The position numbers and the translations under genes are program-made. Under the pieces are notes generated by a model. It saw only the letters and a list, made by a program, of their open reading frames with translations, did no database searches and was not told the DNA's origin. Below are positions 8,337 to 16,420 of a stretch of DNA of 40,089 nucleotides, in pieces. Position 1 is the stretch's first letter. Each line of letters starts with the position of its first letter. This stretch comes from an uncultured Pseudomonadota bacterium (GTDB lineage: Bacteria > Pseudomonadota > Gammaproteobacteria > Methylococcales > Methylomonadaceae), in NCBI GenBank assembly GCA_903875455.1, contig CAIQWF010000160.1, forward strand, positions 1-40,089. The letters run 5' to 3'.

Positions 8337-9923
8337 ATGAATACGTTAACTACTGATTTGCCGCGCCTGCGTTATTTGCTTGACCACAACCAATATCACC
8401 TGCTTGGCAACGGCTTAAAAGGTATCGAAAAAGAGAGCTTGCGCATTTCCAGAAAAGGACAAATTTCGCAAGCTGACCATCCGAAAGCATTAGGTTCCGC
8501 TCTCACCCATCCGCACATCACGACCGATTATTCTGAAGCCTTGCTGGAGTTTATTACTCCGCCGTTCCCTGATATTAAAGATACTCTGGCGTTTATGCAG
8601 GACATTCACCAGTTTGTGTACCAAAATCTGGATGATGAAATATTACTGGCCAGCAGTATGCCGTGCGGAATTGATGGCGATGAAAGCATTCGGATTGCTG
8701 AATATGGCAGCTCCAATATCGGGCAAATGAAACATATTTACCGGCGCGGCTTGTGGCATCGTTACGGCCGTACCATGCAATCGATTGCCGGCGTACATTT
8801 CAACTATTCGGTGCCGCTGGAGCTGTGGCCGATTTTGCATCAGCACGCCAAAAGCAGCTTTAGTCTGGATGAGTTTATTGCTGACAGCTATTTCGGCATG
8901 ATTCGCAATTTTCAGCGCAAAGGCTGGCTGATTCTGTATTTATTTGGTGCCTCGCCGGCGATTTGCAAACAGTTTTTCAAAAGCAGGCCACAATTAATCA
9001 GTCAGTTTGAAGAATTTGATGACTGTTCGTTATATCATCCTTATGCGACTTCGTTACGGATGAGCGATATTGGCTATAAAAGCAAAAATCAGGCAAATTT
9101 GAAAATAGACTACAACTCGTTAAACGGATACGTGGAAAGTTTAAGCGCGGCGATTAATACTCCCTACCCTGATTATGAAAAAATCGGCGTGAAAGTGGGC
9201 GGCGCATACCAACAGCTGAACAGCAATATTTTGCAGATTGAGAACGAGTTTTACAGCACGGTGCGTCCAAAACAAATTATCCAGTCCGGGGAAAAACCGA
9301 CTCTGGCCCTGAAACGACGCGGTGTGTGTTATGTGGAAATTCGCTCTTTAGATTTGGATATTTTCAACCCGCTGGGCATTGCTGAAAACACCTGTCGTTT
9401 TGTCGAAGCGTTTTTATTAAGCTGCCTGTTAAAAGACAGCCCGCTGCAAGGCGAAAACGAACAGCAGATTAACAATAGCAATCAACTGACTGTAGCCAAT
9501 TTTGGCAGAAAACCCGGCGTGGCATTAAATCAAAATGGCCAGTCTATTCCTTTGCAGGATTGGGCAATGGAAATTATGGAATCGATTCTGCCGATTTGCG
9601 AAATTCTGGATGCGGATAATCCTGACAAGCCTTACAAACGGGCGTTGGAGCAGCAACAACGGTTAGTTGAAAATTCAGCTTTAACGCCATCAGCACAAAT
9701 TTTGGCGAAAATGTCAGAAACCAAGCAATGCTTTGGTGATTTTGGCGCAACCGCTTCAGTTGAACATGCCGATTATTTTAAAGATCGGAATTTGAATGCG
9801 GCAAAAACTCAGGCTTTTCAGAAGATGGCGGCGGTTTCGGTGCAGGAGCAGCAAGAACTGGAGGCCAGTGATAAATTGGGACTGGATGAGTTTTTGACAC
9901 GTTATTTCGCCCAGCATGACTGA
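8337..9923 (+). CDS. gshA: Glutamate-cysteine ligase (E. coli-type GshA)
   Basis: GshA catalyses the first, ATP-dependent step of glutathione synthesis, joining glutamate and cysteine through the gamma-carboxyl. The 528-residue length matches the proteobacterial group 1 enzyme (518 in E. coli). Recognisable blocks are GLKGIEKESLRIS near the N-terminus, DYSEALLEFITPP, SSMPCGI, HFNYSVP, and RGVCYVEIRSLDLDIFNP in the second half. Glutathione matters in methylotrophs for handling formaldehyde and electrophiles (general knowledge). The gene is followed 68 bases downstream, in the same direction, by an ATP-grasp ligase; no typical gshB is adjacent. The Shine-Dalgarno match is weak. Confidence 0.96.
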   Translation: MNTLTTDLPRLRYLLDHNQYHLLGNGLKGIEKESLRISRKGQISQADHPKALGSALTHPHITTDYSEALLEFITPPFPDIKDTLAFMQDIHQFVYQNLDDEILLASSMPCGIDGDESIRIAEYGSSNIGQMKHIYRRGLWHRYGRTMQSIAGVHFNYSVPLELWPILHQHAKSSFSLDEFIADSYFGMIRNFQRKGWLILYLFGASPAICKQFFKSRPQLISQFEEFDDCSLYHPYATSLRMSDIGYKSKNQANLKIDYNSLNGYVESLSAAINTPYPDYEKIGVKVGGAYQQLNSNILQIENEFYSTVRPKQIIQSGEKPTLALKRRGVCYVEIRSLDLDIFNPLGIAENTCRFVEAFLLSCLLKDSPLQGENEQQINNSNQLTVANFGRKPGVALNQNGQSIPLQDWAMEIMESILPICEILDADNPDKPYKRALEQQQRLVENSALTPSAQILAKMSETKQCFGDFGATASVEHADYFKDRNLNAAKTQAFQKMAAVSVQEQQELEASDKLGLDEFLTRYFAQHD

Positions 9924-9991
9924 TTTAGCCAGCAATCTGCCCTGCCACACCTACTTCACAATCAACACACTCTTTAACGATAAAATTCTCT

Positions 9992-10882
9992 GTGGGAAAA
10001 ATAGCCATTTTTACTGATGACCCCGGTTGGCACGGCAAACAATTAAAGCTTGCCTTTTCCAATCAAGGTTACGAAAGCCATTATGTTTCATTAACCGAAT
10101 CAAAAATCCAACTTGAAGAATCAGGTCTGAACATTCGGATTCCTGAGCTTGAAAACTCACTCCCTGATGCGGTGTTTGTGCGCGGTGTGCCGGGTGGTTC
10201 ACTGGAAGAAGTGGTGTTTTATCTGGATATTCTGCACGCTTTAAAACTGCTGAATATCCCGGTTTATAACGATGGTCATGCGATAGAACGCAGCGTGGAT
10301 AAAGGCATGACCAGTTTTTTGCTGAAAAATGCCGGATTGCCAACACCTGCAACCTGGGTACTGCGCAATCGGGAAAAAGCCTTGGAAATTGCTGAAGCGC
10401 AATTGCGGCAAGGGCATAAACTTATCAGCAAACCGTTATTCGGCTCGCAAGGCGAAGGAATTCGCCGGATTGAAAAAATGACCGATCTGTTTTGGCTTAC
10501 TTCCAGTCATGGGATTTATTATCTGCAACGTTTTGTAAAATGTGCTGGCGATGCTTATGCAGACAAGCGCGTGTTCGTGGTAAACGGCAAAGTGATTGCT
10601 GCAATGCGCAGGCACGGCGGCAAATCGTGGCTGAATAATGTTGCTCGCGGTGCAACTTGCGAGGCAATTGCAGTGGATGACGAGCTTGCACAATTGGCGA
10701 TTAAGGCAACCGAGACATTGAAAATGGATTATGCCGGCGTGGATATTATTAAAGATAGCGATGGCAATTACAGCATTATTGAAGTCAACAGTATTCCGGC
10801 CTGGAAAGGTCTGGAAAGCGTTTGCGACATTACGGTTGCTGATTATTTGGCTGCTGATTTAATTGGCCGTTATCTGAGATAA
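9992..10882 (+). CDS. RimK-like ATP-grasp ligase, probably cofactor-related
   Basis: This 296-residue ATP-grasp enzyme of the RimK/MptN-like group starts with GTG. The pre-ATP-grasp part is residues 1-95 (FTDDPGWHGKQ, VFVRGVPGGS). The ATP-grasp core follows, with SVDKGMTSFLLKNAGLPTP, the Lys-containing P-loop KPLFGSQGEGI, the RVFVVNGKVIAAMRR strand and the Mg2+-binding end IIEVNSIPAWKGLE. Such enzymes join an amino acid, often glutamate, to a carboxylate. Its place between gshA and the H4MPT genes leaves two options. It may be a glutamyl ligase for the H4MPT or methylofuran side chain, as expected for family members in methylotroph C1 clusters, or a ligase of glutathione metabolism. I favour the first, with moderate certainty. 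Confidence 0.75.
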   Translation: MGKIAIFTDDPGWHGKQLKLAFSNQGYESHYVSLTESKIQLEESGLNIRIPELENSLPDAVFVRGVPGGSLEEVVFYLDILHALKLLNIPVYNDGHAIERSVDKGMTSFLLKNAGLPTPATWVLRNREKALEIAEAQLRQGHKLISKPLFGSQGEGIRRIEKMTDLFWLTSSHGIYYLQRFVKCAGDAYADKRVFVVNGKVIAAMRRHGGKSWLNNVARGATCEAIAVDDELAQLAIKATETLKMDYAGVDIIKDSDGNYSIIEVNSIPAWKGLESVCDITVADYLAADLIGRYLR

Positions 10883-11067
10883 GATTTCAACTATTCTGGA
10901 TACATTCTTCACTGATAACTTCACCTCAGCATAAAGAAACTGCGGTTTAAAACAACCAGAAAAAACGGTTTATATCCACATTAAAATTTTATACTCGATA
11001 CTTTTTCCTGCAAACCTTCTGTTAAAAATACTAATTAATACAACTATATATGTTATTTTTCCTTTTT

Positions 11068-11084
11068 TGGCATGTTCTCTGCTT
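11068..11084 (+). promoter_or_regulatory. Putative sigma-54 (-24/-12) promoter
   Basis: TGGCATG begins at 11068, and the invariant GG (11069-11070) and GC (11081-11082) are exactly 10 bases apart, as RpoN promoters require. A T-rich tract lies just before it. The predicted transcript start (about 11094) is some 50 bases before the ATG of the 62-residue peptide gene. The rest of 10883-11141 is A+T-rich and shows nothing else recognised. Confidence 0.5.
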
Positions 11085-11141
11085 AAACAGGTATTAGCAA
11101 TTTCAGTTAATTTATTAATAACATTAATCAAGGTTGTGTTT

Positions 11142-11330
11142 ATGACATTAAATGAAGCTATACTTGATTTGCATTTGAAAGGATTGCCGTATCCGTCACC
11201 GTTTTCAGTATTTTTCTTGTACCAAAAAATCGGTAATCGTTATTGCAAATCCCCTCAATTTGATAATAATTTCTGTGAGTTGCTTGAAATACAGAAAACA
11301 ATTCAGCGAGGCGATTTGCATTCGGTTTAG
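11142..11330 (+). CDS. Small hypothetical protein (62 residues)
   Basis: I do not recognise a family. The start at 11142 has CAAGG about 9 bases upstream and lies downstream of a sigma-54-like element; a TTG start at 11067 would run through that element and is unlikely. The peptide begins MTLNEAILDLHLKGLPYPSP and contains two cysteines (RYCKSP and NNFCELLE). It has no signal peptide or membrane segment. The C-terminal half (NNFCELLEIQKTIQRGDL) is probably helical. It stands alone between the ATP-grasp gene and the repeat protein gene. That it is a real gene is supported by promoter, ribosome site and position only. Confidence 0.5.
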   Translation: MTLNEAILDLHLKGLPYPSPFSVFFLYQKIGNRYCKSPQFDNNFCELLEIQKTIQRGDLHSV

Positions 11331-11444
11331 CTTCCTACCTTGCGATTATGTAAAAGCCAAACAGATTTAACATAAGTATTTATTCGTCTGCTCTATAATT
11401 TAATTACGATAGATTTTTTACTTTGATAGCTTAAGGAAAATATG

Positions 11445-11789
11445 ATGAAAAAACTACACAAAAACACTTTTACTTTAGTTTTAGGTGCAATTTTATTTTC
11501 AGGTATTGCTTCAACTGTGGTTTATGCCGAAGAAGGAGAAAGAGGCGGTCAACAGTGGCAAAATAACGGCGGAGAAAGAAGGGATCATCAAGGAGAGCGT
11601 AGAGAAGAGTTTAAGGAGCGCCAAGGAGAGCGCAGAGAGGAATTTAAAGAACGTCAAGGAGAACGCAGGGAAGAGTTTAAAAAGCGTCAAGGAGAGCGCA
11701 GAGAGGAGTTTAGAGGAAATCAAGGACAGCACCAAGGTAACAATGGCGAAAGAAGAGAGCACCAAGGCAATCAAGGCAGAAGACGTTAA
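11445..11789 (+). CDS. Secreted, highly charged repeat protein
   Basis: The protein has 114 residues from the second of two adjacent ATGs (11442 and 11445); AAGGA at 11433-11437 fits the second better. A signal peptide ends in VVYA (about residue 28). The mature part is almost entirely Glu, Arg, Gln, Gly and Lys. Its core is four copies of an 11-residue unit of the form QGERREEFKER, followed by a degraded Gly/Gln/Asn-rich tail ending GNQGRRR. No known domain is recognised. The mature protein is probably a long helix or disordered polyampholyte in the periplasm or outside the cell (inference). It lies 37 bases upstream of the CitG-like gene, in the same direction. Confidence 0.7.
   Translation: MKKLHKNTFTLVLGAILFSGIASTVVYAEEGERGGQQWQNNGGERRDHQGERREEFKERQGERREEFKERQGERREEFKKRQGERREEFRGNQGQHQGNNGERREHQGNQGRRR
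11589..11720 (+). repeat. Four tandem 33-bp coding repeats
   Basis: The units are at 11589-11621, 11622-11654, 11655-11687 and 11688-11720, each beginning CAAGGA and encoding an 11-residue unit. Differences are mostly at third codon positions, so the protein repeat is under selection or the copies are not recent. Because 33 is a multiple of three, other frames here are also open; those are shadows. Confidence 0.9.
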
Positions 11790-11826
11790 TGCAAACAAAA
11801 TTGGGCAAAGCGATAAATAGCTGATA

Positions 11827-12687
11827 ATGATTACTCCCGCACAATTAAGCGCGGCTTATATTAAAGCCTGTGACCTCGAATTACAGGCTTTCAAGCCCGG
11901 TAATGTCAGTGTTTACAGTGATGGCCATGATATGACGGTGGAAGATTTTAGAATTAGCGCTAAAGTTAGTGCTGATGCAATCGCAAATCCTGATTATTGT
12001 CTGGGCGAAAAAATTTTTTATGCCGTCAAAGCTACACGCGAAGCAGTGAACTGCAATACCAATTTAGGGATTATTTTGTTATGCGCTCCACTACTTACTG
12101 CTGCTTATCAGGTTACTGAGAAAAAACCTTTACGGCAGGCATTGGCAGAGGTTTTGGAAAATACCACTTTGGATGATGCTGATTGGGTTTTTAAAGCGAT
12201 TAGCCTCGCAAGCCCTGGCGGATTAGGTGAATCAGCGCAGCAAGATGTGAGCGAAAAGGCAACCGTTACCCTGACACAAGCCATGGAAATAGCCAGCGAG
12301 CGTGATAGAATTGCCTTGCAGTACACAACAGTTTTCAAAGATATTTTTGATTTTGCTGTTTTAAGGTATAATGAGGCGTTCAATTGTTTTTTTGACAAGT
12401 GCTGGGCCGCGGTATCAGTATACGCAGGGTTCCTCAGTCGTTATGCTGATAGTCATATCGAAAGAAAATACGGAAATCACCATAATAATTGGGTGAGCGA
12501 GCAAATGTCGCTGGTTGACTATGCACTCACAAATTATGCAAAACCGGATTTAATCCACCTACTTTACAAAGTAGATAAGGATTTTAAGGCGAGACGCATT
12601 AATCCGGGTACTACAGCCGATATAACTGTAGCAACAATACTAGTCATATTTTTGGATGAACTACTTGCTCAAAAGGCAGGTAATTAG
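11827..12687 (+). CDS. CitG-like (triphosphoribosyl-dephospho-CoA synthase family) protein of the C1 cluster
   Basis: This 286-residue protein belongs to the CitG/MdcB family. It shows an N-terminal block with ACDLELQAFKPGNVSVYSDG, the TNLGIILLCAPL motif (CitG: TN-x-G), and QQDVSEKATVTL. Classical CitG makes the prosthetic-group precursor of citrate or malonate lyase, but no lyase genes are present here. Divergent homologues are regular members of methylotroph H4MPT gene clusters, where a cofactor-synthesis role (H4MPT or methylofuran) is presumed. The gene sits directly upstream of fae (86 bases between them), which supports that reading. The true substrate is unknown. Confidence 0.8.
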   Translation: MITPAQLSAAYIKACDLELQAFKPGNVSVYSDGHDMTVEDFRISAKVSADAIANPDYCLGEKIFYAVKATREAVNCNTNLGIILLCAPLLTAAYQVTEKKPLRQALAEVLENTTLDDADWVFKAISLASPGGLGESAQQDVSEKATVTLTQAMEIASERDRIALQYTTVFKDIFDFAVLRYNEAFNCFFDKCWAAVSVYAGFLSRYADSHIERKYGNHHNNWVSEQMSLVDYALTNYAKPDLIHLLYKVDKDFKARRINPGTTADITVATILVIFLDELLAQKAGN

Positions 12688-12773
12688 CTGATAGGACGGC
12701 TGGGTAGTAAATAAACACTTTCAGTGTATATTTTTAGGTTTAATTTTAATTTTCTCCAGGAGAAACAAATAAC

Positions 12774-13289
12774 ATGGCAAAAATCAATAACTTACGCGTA
12801 GGCGAGTCATTAGTTGGCGAAGGCAATGAAATTGCGCATATTGACTTAATCATCGGACCACGTGGTTCAGCGGCTGAGTCTGCATTTGCAAATGCTTTAA
12901 CAAACAACAAAGATGGCTTTTCTACTTTGTTAGCTGTTGTTGCACCTAACCTGATGGTTAAACCAGCGACTATTTTGTTCAACAAAGTAACAATCAAAGG
13001 TTCTAAACAAGCTGTACAAATGTTTGGACCAGCACAACGTGCGGTTGCTATGGCTGTTGCTGATTGCGTTGAAGATGGCACTATTCCAGCTGATGAAGCT
13101 GATGATTTGTTCATTTCTGTCGGTGTATTCATTCACTGGCAAGCTGAAGACGATGCAAAAATTGAATCTTTCAACTATGCAGCGACTAAAGAAGCTCTGA
13201 AACGTGCTGTTGCTGGTTCTCCAACTGCTGCTGAAGTTGTTGCTGGCAAAAAAGAAGCTAAACACCCATTCGCTGTAAACAACGAATAA
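12774..13289 (+). CDS. fae: Formaldehyde-activating enzyme Fae
   Basis: Fae catalyses condensation of formaldehyde with tetrahydromethanopterin to methylene-H4MPT, the entry step of the H4MPT oxidation and detoxification pathway in methylotrophs. The 171-residue protein matches the known Fae length and sequence pattern: [19 protein letters not shown] with the conserved His22, [42 protein letters not shown] and a HPFA end. AGGAG stands at 12758-12762, 11 bases before the ATG, a rather wide spacing. A strong terminator follows, so fae may form its own transcript or end one from the CitG-like gene. High expression is expected from the family. Confidence 0.97.
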   Translation: MAKINNLRVGESLVGEGNEIAHIDLIIGPRGSAAESAFANALTNNKDGFSTLLAVVAPNLMVKPATILFNKVTIKGSKQAVQMFGPAQRAVAMAVADCVEDGTIPADEADDLFISVGVFIHWQAEDDAKIESFNYAATKEALKRAVAGSPTAAEVVAGKKEAKHPFAVNNE

Positions 13290-13321
13290 GTTTTAGCAGT
13301 GTTAGTATTGCTGTAAATAAA

Positions 13322-13348
13322 AATACCCCGCGTGCGGGGTATTTTTTT
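13322..13348. terminator. Strong rho-independent terminator after fae
   Basis: The G+C-rich stem AATACCCCG/CGGGGTATT (13322-13330 with 13335-13343, loop CGTG) is followed by a run of seven T (13342-13348). On the minus strand the hairpin is followed by five T, so it can also end the convergent NnrS operon whose last stop is at 13399. Confidence 0.92.
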
Positions 13349-13398
13349 GTTTGAAAGAAACTCTATTTCTCGCTGGATTTCGCAAATAGAAGCAACAG

Positions 13399-14574
13399 CT
13401 AACCTTCTTTCCCATCCACTCTGGCAGTTGTCAAAATCGGCGCATAAATTAACATAAACAGTGAAAAAGCCGCCAGCCAACATAAAGTCGACATATAAAC
13501 AATCTGCTCATACCATTGTGGCAATGCCATCGGAATTAAAACCCGAAATAATGTCGCCAGATTAATCAACACAAACGCTAATGCAATCGCATTTGAAACC
13601 CGTAAAGCTCGTCCGGTATGCCCTAAAGACACTCGCGCCATCATTCCTAAAGTCAGAATCCCGATGCCACCAACGGTAAAAGCGTGCAGAGCCAAACTTG
13701 CTGGAATCCAGCTATAAGCCGCTAATGCAGTCAAGGCAAAGCCTAAAATAATCCAGCCATAGCCAGCATATAGCACCCACAATAGCGGCACATACCAGAT
13801 TCTGCGGTCATACCAGTTCAACACTCTGGCAAGATTGGCAACCACGGCGAAGATTGCCACTAAAGCCAGCAACGTGCCGTTAATTTGCAAAAGCTGTAAG
13901 AAAAATACTGAAACGGCTGAGGCTATTGCTAATATTTCAAATAACGGATTAGGTAAAATCAGTACCCCGGATAAACCGCGCTCGGTGAAAAACGGGAACA
14001 CCCGCCCTGCCATTACCAGAATCATTAAAATAATCATCGCCACCACTAAACTTAATCCTGCCCAGGCGCTGTGTTGAGTCAGTTTTAACAGTTCGGCATG
14101 AATCAAACCGTTCCCGACCGTCATCAACAATAATAAAGCAGAGAAAAGCAGATTTTTAAATTTACCGGTTTTGATAATCGGTTTGGCAATCGAATAGGCC
14201 AGAATCGGCAAAAAGCTTAAATCTACCAAGGCAATTAAACTGTCAGGGATCATGCCACTATAAAAAGGTAGCAAGCGCCCGTAAATCCATAGCAGACATA
14301 AACCTGCGAGTTTGTCTCCGTATAAAGTTTGTTCGCCAGTCCAGTTTTTAACAGCGGTTAATAAAAATCCGGCAATCACGGCACTGGCGTAGCCCAGTAA
14401 CATTTCATGAGCGTGCCAATAGTTGGCGGGAAAATAATTGACTGGAGTGAATGAGCCGTCATGAATCGACTTCCATAAGGCAATTAAGGCCAAAGCGGAT
14501 AAACCTGCCAAGGCAAAGAAAGCTCTAAAGCCTAAAGCAAAGAGCGGGTAATCAAAAATCTGTGGTTTATTCAT
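13399..14574 (-). CDS. NnrS family haem/copper-type membrane protein
   Basis: This 391-residue polytopic membrane protein has about 12 hydrophobic segments. Family marks are the N-terminal FALGFRAFF motif, YWHAHEMLLGYASAVIAGFLLTAV (His pair), the VMAGRVFPFFTERG motif, ALHAFTVGGIGILTLGMMARVSLGHTGR (His) and LINLATLFRVL. NnrS proteins bind haem and copper and are linked to nitric oxide stress or denitrification. The start at 14574 gives the classic ATGA overlap with the DUF455 stop; a longer frame begins at 14589. It is last in a leftward operon headed by beta-RFAP synthase, an unexpected context for NnrS. Confidence 0.88.
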   Translation of the reverse strand: MNKPQIFDYPLFALGFRAFFALAGLSALALIALWKSIHDGSFTPVNYFPANYWHAHEMLLGYASAVIAGFLLTAVKNWTGEQTLYGDKLAGLCLLWIYGRLLPFYSGMIPDSLIALVDLSFLPILAYSIAKPIIKTGKFKNLLFSALLLLMTVGNGLIHAELLKLTQHSAWAGLSLVVAMIILMILVMAGRVFPFFTERGLSGVLILPNPLFEILAIASAVSVFFLQLLQINGTLLALVAIFAVVANLARVLNWYDRRIWYVPLLWVLYAGYGWIILGFALTALAAYSWIPASLALHAFTVGGIGILTLGMMARVSLGHTGRALRVSNAIALAFVLINLATLFRVLIPMALPQWYEQIVYMSTLCWLAAFSLFMLIYAPILTTARVDGKEG

Positions 14575-15365
14575 GCGTTTTCCAGCCAATCAAGTTCAGC
14601 AGTTGAAAAACCTGCAATTATACGCATTTCTTTATTAAACGGGCCTTTTGGTTTGCCTTTATAAAATTGTTTTAGCAAATCACGGTATTCTTGCTCCGGC
14701 TCAAGCCCTTGTTGCTGGCATAACCATTTTAACCAATATGAACCTATGGCGACATGACCGACTTCATCAGTTAAAATTCGGGTCAAAATTGCCACGCTGA
14801 CTTCATCATTGCGGGCCTGAAATTTTTCTATCAGCGCCGGAGTTACATCCAGCCCCCGCGCTTCCATGCAACGCGGGACAATGGCGAGGCGGGCTAATAA
14901 ATTTTCAGCCGTATCTTCAGCATGTTCCCAAAGCCCCTGATGCGCCGGTAAATCACCATAATCCATCCCCAAAGACAGCAGATGAGTTCTGATTAAGGCA
15001 AAATGCTGGGCTTCCTCATCAGCGACTTTCAGCCAGTCCCGATAAAATTGTTCCGGCAGGCCCCGAAACCGGTAGAGAATATCCCAGGCCAAATAAATCG
15101 CGATAAATTCGATATGCGCTAAAGCGTGAAACATGGCGGCAACTCCGTTTGGTGCATTCAGTCTGCGTCGGGGCATTTCTCGTGGCGGCAATAACTCTGG
15201 TCGCGCTGGAAATTGGGTCAGGGAAATTGCATCAGCGGTTTGATTGGCGTGAAAAGATAATTCTCCGGCTTGCAGCTTTTGCCATGCCAGGTGCGTGGTC
15301 GCCAGTTTTTCTTCAATATCGGATTTTTGCAAACAGATTTGCGCGTATTCAAAGATATTTTTCAT
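14571..15365 (-). CDS. DUF455 family ferritin-like protein
   Basis: The protein has 264 residues. DUF455 proteins are ferritin-like four-helix proteins with a probable di-metal site. Family marks are AMFHALAHIEFIAIYLAWD, KVADEEAQHFALI (E-x2-H), the family's most telling block VPRCMEARGLDVTP, and LTDEVGHVAIG (E-x2-H). The paired Glu/His motifs are as expected for an Fe or Mn centre; the reaction is unknown. The ATG at 15365 is 1 base after the beta-RFAP synthase stop, and the stop overlaps the NnrS start by 4 bases, so all three are translationally coupled. A GTG 9 bases upstream is a less likely start. MiaE was considered and not favoured. Confidence 0.85.
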   Translation of the reverse strand: MKNIFEYAQICLQKSDIEEKLATTHLAWQKLQAGELSFHANQTADAISLTQFPARPELLPPREMPRRRLNAPNGVAAMFHALAHIEFIAIYLAWDILYRFRGLPEQFYRDWLKVADEEAQHFALIRTHLLSLGMDYGDLPAHQGLWEHAEDTAENLLARLAIVPRCMEARGLDVTPALIEKFQARNDEVSVAILTRILTDEVGHVAIGSYWLKWLCQQQGLEPEQEYRDLLKQFYKGKPKGPFNKEMRIIAGFSTAELDWLENA

Positions 15366-15366
15366 G

Positions 15367-16332
15367 CTACGCACTTACAAGGACTTGGCCACCACTATTT
15401 CGGGCTGAGGCAACCGAAAAAGACAGATTTTTGAAATGTCTAAATTTCTGTTTTAGTTCTGCAACCAAAAAACTTGCCTGTTTTTCACCGGCAACGGCAC
15501 AAAATCCGGTTGGTCCCCATGAGGTTTGGCCAATCGCTACCGCGCCTTGCTGCTGCAAATAATCCATGACTTCTGCCACTTCATCACTGGTGAAAACTCC
15601 GCCTTGTGCCGCAGCAAAATGTTCACCGACAGAGCGTTGTAATTGCGTAATGACACCGCCGAATTTGTCCAGATCCGCTTCGGCAACCGCCGGCAAACCT
15701 TGCATTAACAACAGATAGCAGAGCCTTGCCGCTTCCTGTTGTGGAAAAGGCGGCAATTTTTTAAAGGCACTGACTTCCTGCTCACCGTGCAAACCTTGGC
15801 CGCGCTGATCGAAAACCAAAATAAATCGCCAATCGGCCGGAATGTCCAAATGTGAGACGATGGGCGGGGTTTTGGTAAATTCGCCACGCCCGCCGTCTAC
15901 TACCAGACCGCCTTGTTCAAATACGCCGATGCCGATCCCGGAACGGGCTCCTCTATCCCCCAACTGGGCAATATCCCGCACGGTAAGGTTTAAAGCATAA
16001 AAAGCGTTGAGTGCGCTACCGATTGCCAAAGCCATTTGCGTGCCAGAACCGAGACCAACGTGTTCAGGAATCAGCGATTCCAGGTTTACATGCAGATTGG
16101 TAGAAACATTCAAGGCAGTGCACAGGCGTTGAAAACATTTTTCGGCGCGGGTCGATCGCAAGCCGCTGAAACATAATTGCGGAGCCGCAGTGAGAGTCAA
16201 GCGGGTGCTGATTTCGTTGAGCGCTATGCCAATACTGCCGAAGTGCCGGCCTAAGGAACCGCTCAAATCTATGAAGCCCATATGTAGTCTTGCCGGTGCA
16301 ATGACCGATACTTTTGTGTGCTGTTTGTTCAA
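15367..16332 (-). CDS. Beta-ribofuranosylaminobenzene 5'-phosphate (beta-RFAP) synthase
   Basis: Beta-RFAP synthase joins p-aminobenzoate (or hydroxybenzoate) to PRPP with decarboxylation, the committed step of methanopterin biosynthesis. It belongs to the GHMP kinase superfamily. Seen here are the N-terminal APARLHMGFIDLSGSLGRHFG block, the glycine-rich IPEHVGLGSGTQMALAIGSA loop, RGARSGIGIGVFEQGGLVVDGGR and GQTSWGPTGFC. The start is uncertain. The open frame runs to a TTG at 16386, but the family normally begins about ten residues before the APARLHxGF block, which fits an internal TTG at 16332. The extra 18 residues would be an odd hydrophobic leader for a cytosolic enzyme. It is coupled to the DUF455 and nnrS genes. 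Confidence 0.92.
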   Translation of the reverse strand: MNKQHTKVSVIAPARLHMGFIDLSGSLGRHFGSIGIALNEISTRLTLTAAPQLCFSGLRSTRAEKCFQRLCTALNVSTNLHVNLESLIPEHVGLGSGTQMALAIGSALNAFYALNLTVRDIAQLGDRGARSGIGIGVFEQGGLVVDGGRGEFTKTPPIVSHLDIPADWRFILVFDQRGQGLHGEQEVSAFKKLPPFPQQEAARLCYLLLMQGLPAVAEADLDKFGGVITQLQRSVGEHFAAAQGGVFTSDEVAEVMDYLQQQGAVAIGQTSWGPTGFCAVAGEKQASFLVAELKQKFRHFKNLSFSVASARNSGGQVLVSA

Positions 16333-16420
16333 AAGACTGGATGTGATGACGATTAAAATGTGAAAAATTATAGGTGAACCCAACAAACAGTTGAAGATAA
16401 AACTATTGCAGATGATTTGT

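Noticed and set aside
11589-11720. Regular 33-bp repeats as a possible CRISPR array
   Set aside because: The units abut without spacers and encode a protein repeat in frame.
11485-11820. Long open frames in two other phases across the repeat protein (111 residues forward, 95 reverse)
   Set aside because: The 33-bp repeats keep all phases open; only the frame at 11445 has a ribosome site and a proper signal peptide.
12688-12773. Specific promoter and operator upstream of fae (TATATT at 12727, small ACACT/AGTGT palindrome)
   Set aside because: No credible -35 element at the right distance and the palindrome is only 5 bp; too weak to list as a feature.
14571-15365. MiaE (tRNA hydroxylase) as identity of the ferritin-like gene
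   Set aside because: The VPRCMEARGLDVTP and DEEAQHF blocks are those of DUF455; MiaE motifs and length fit less well.
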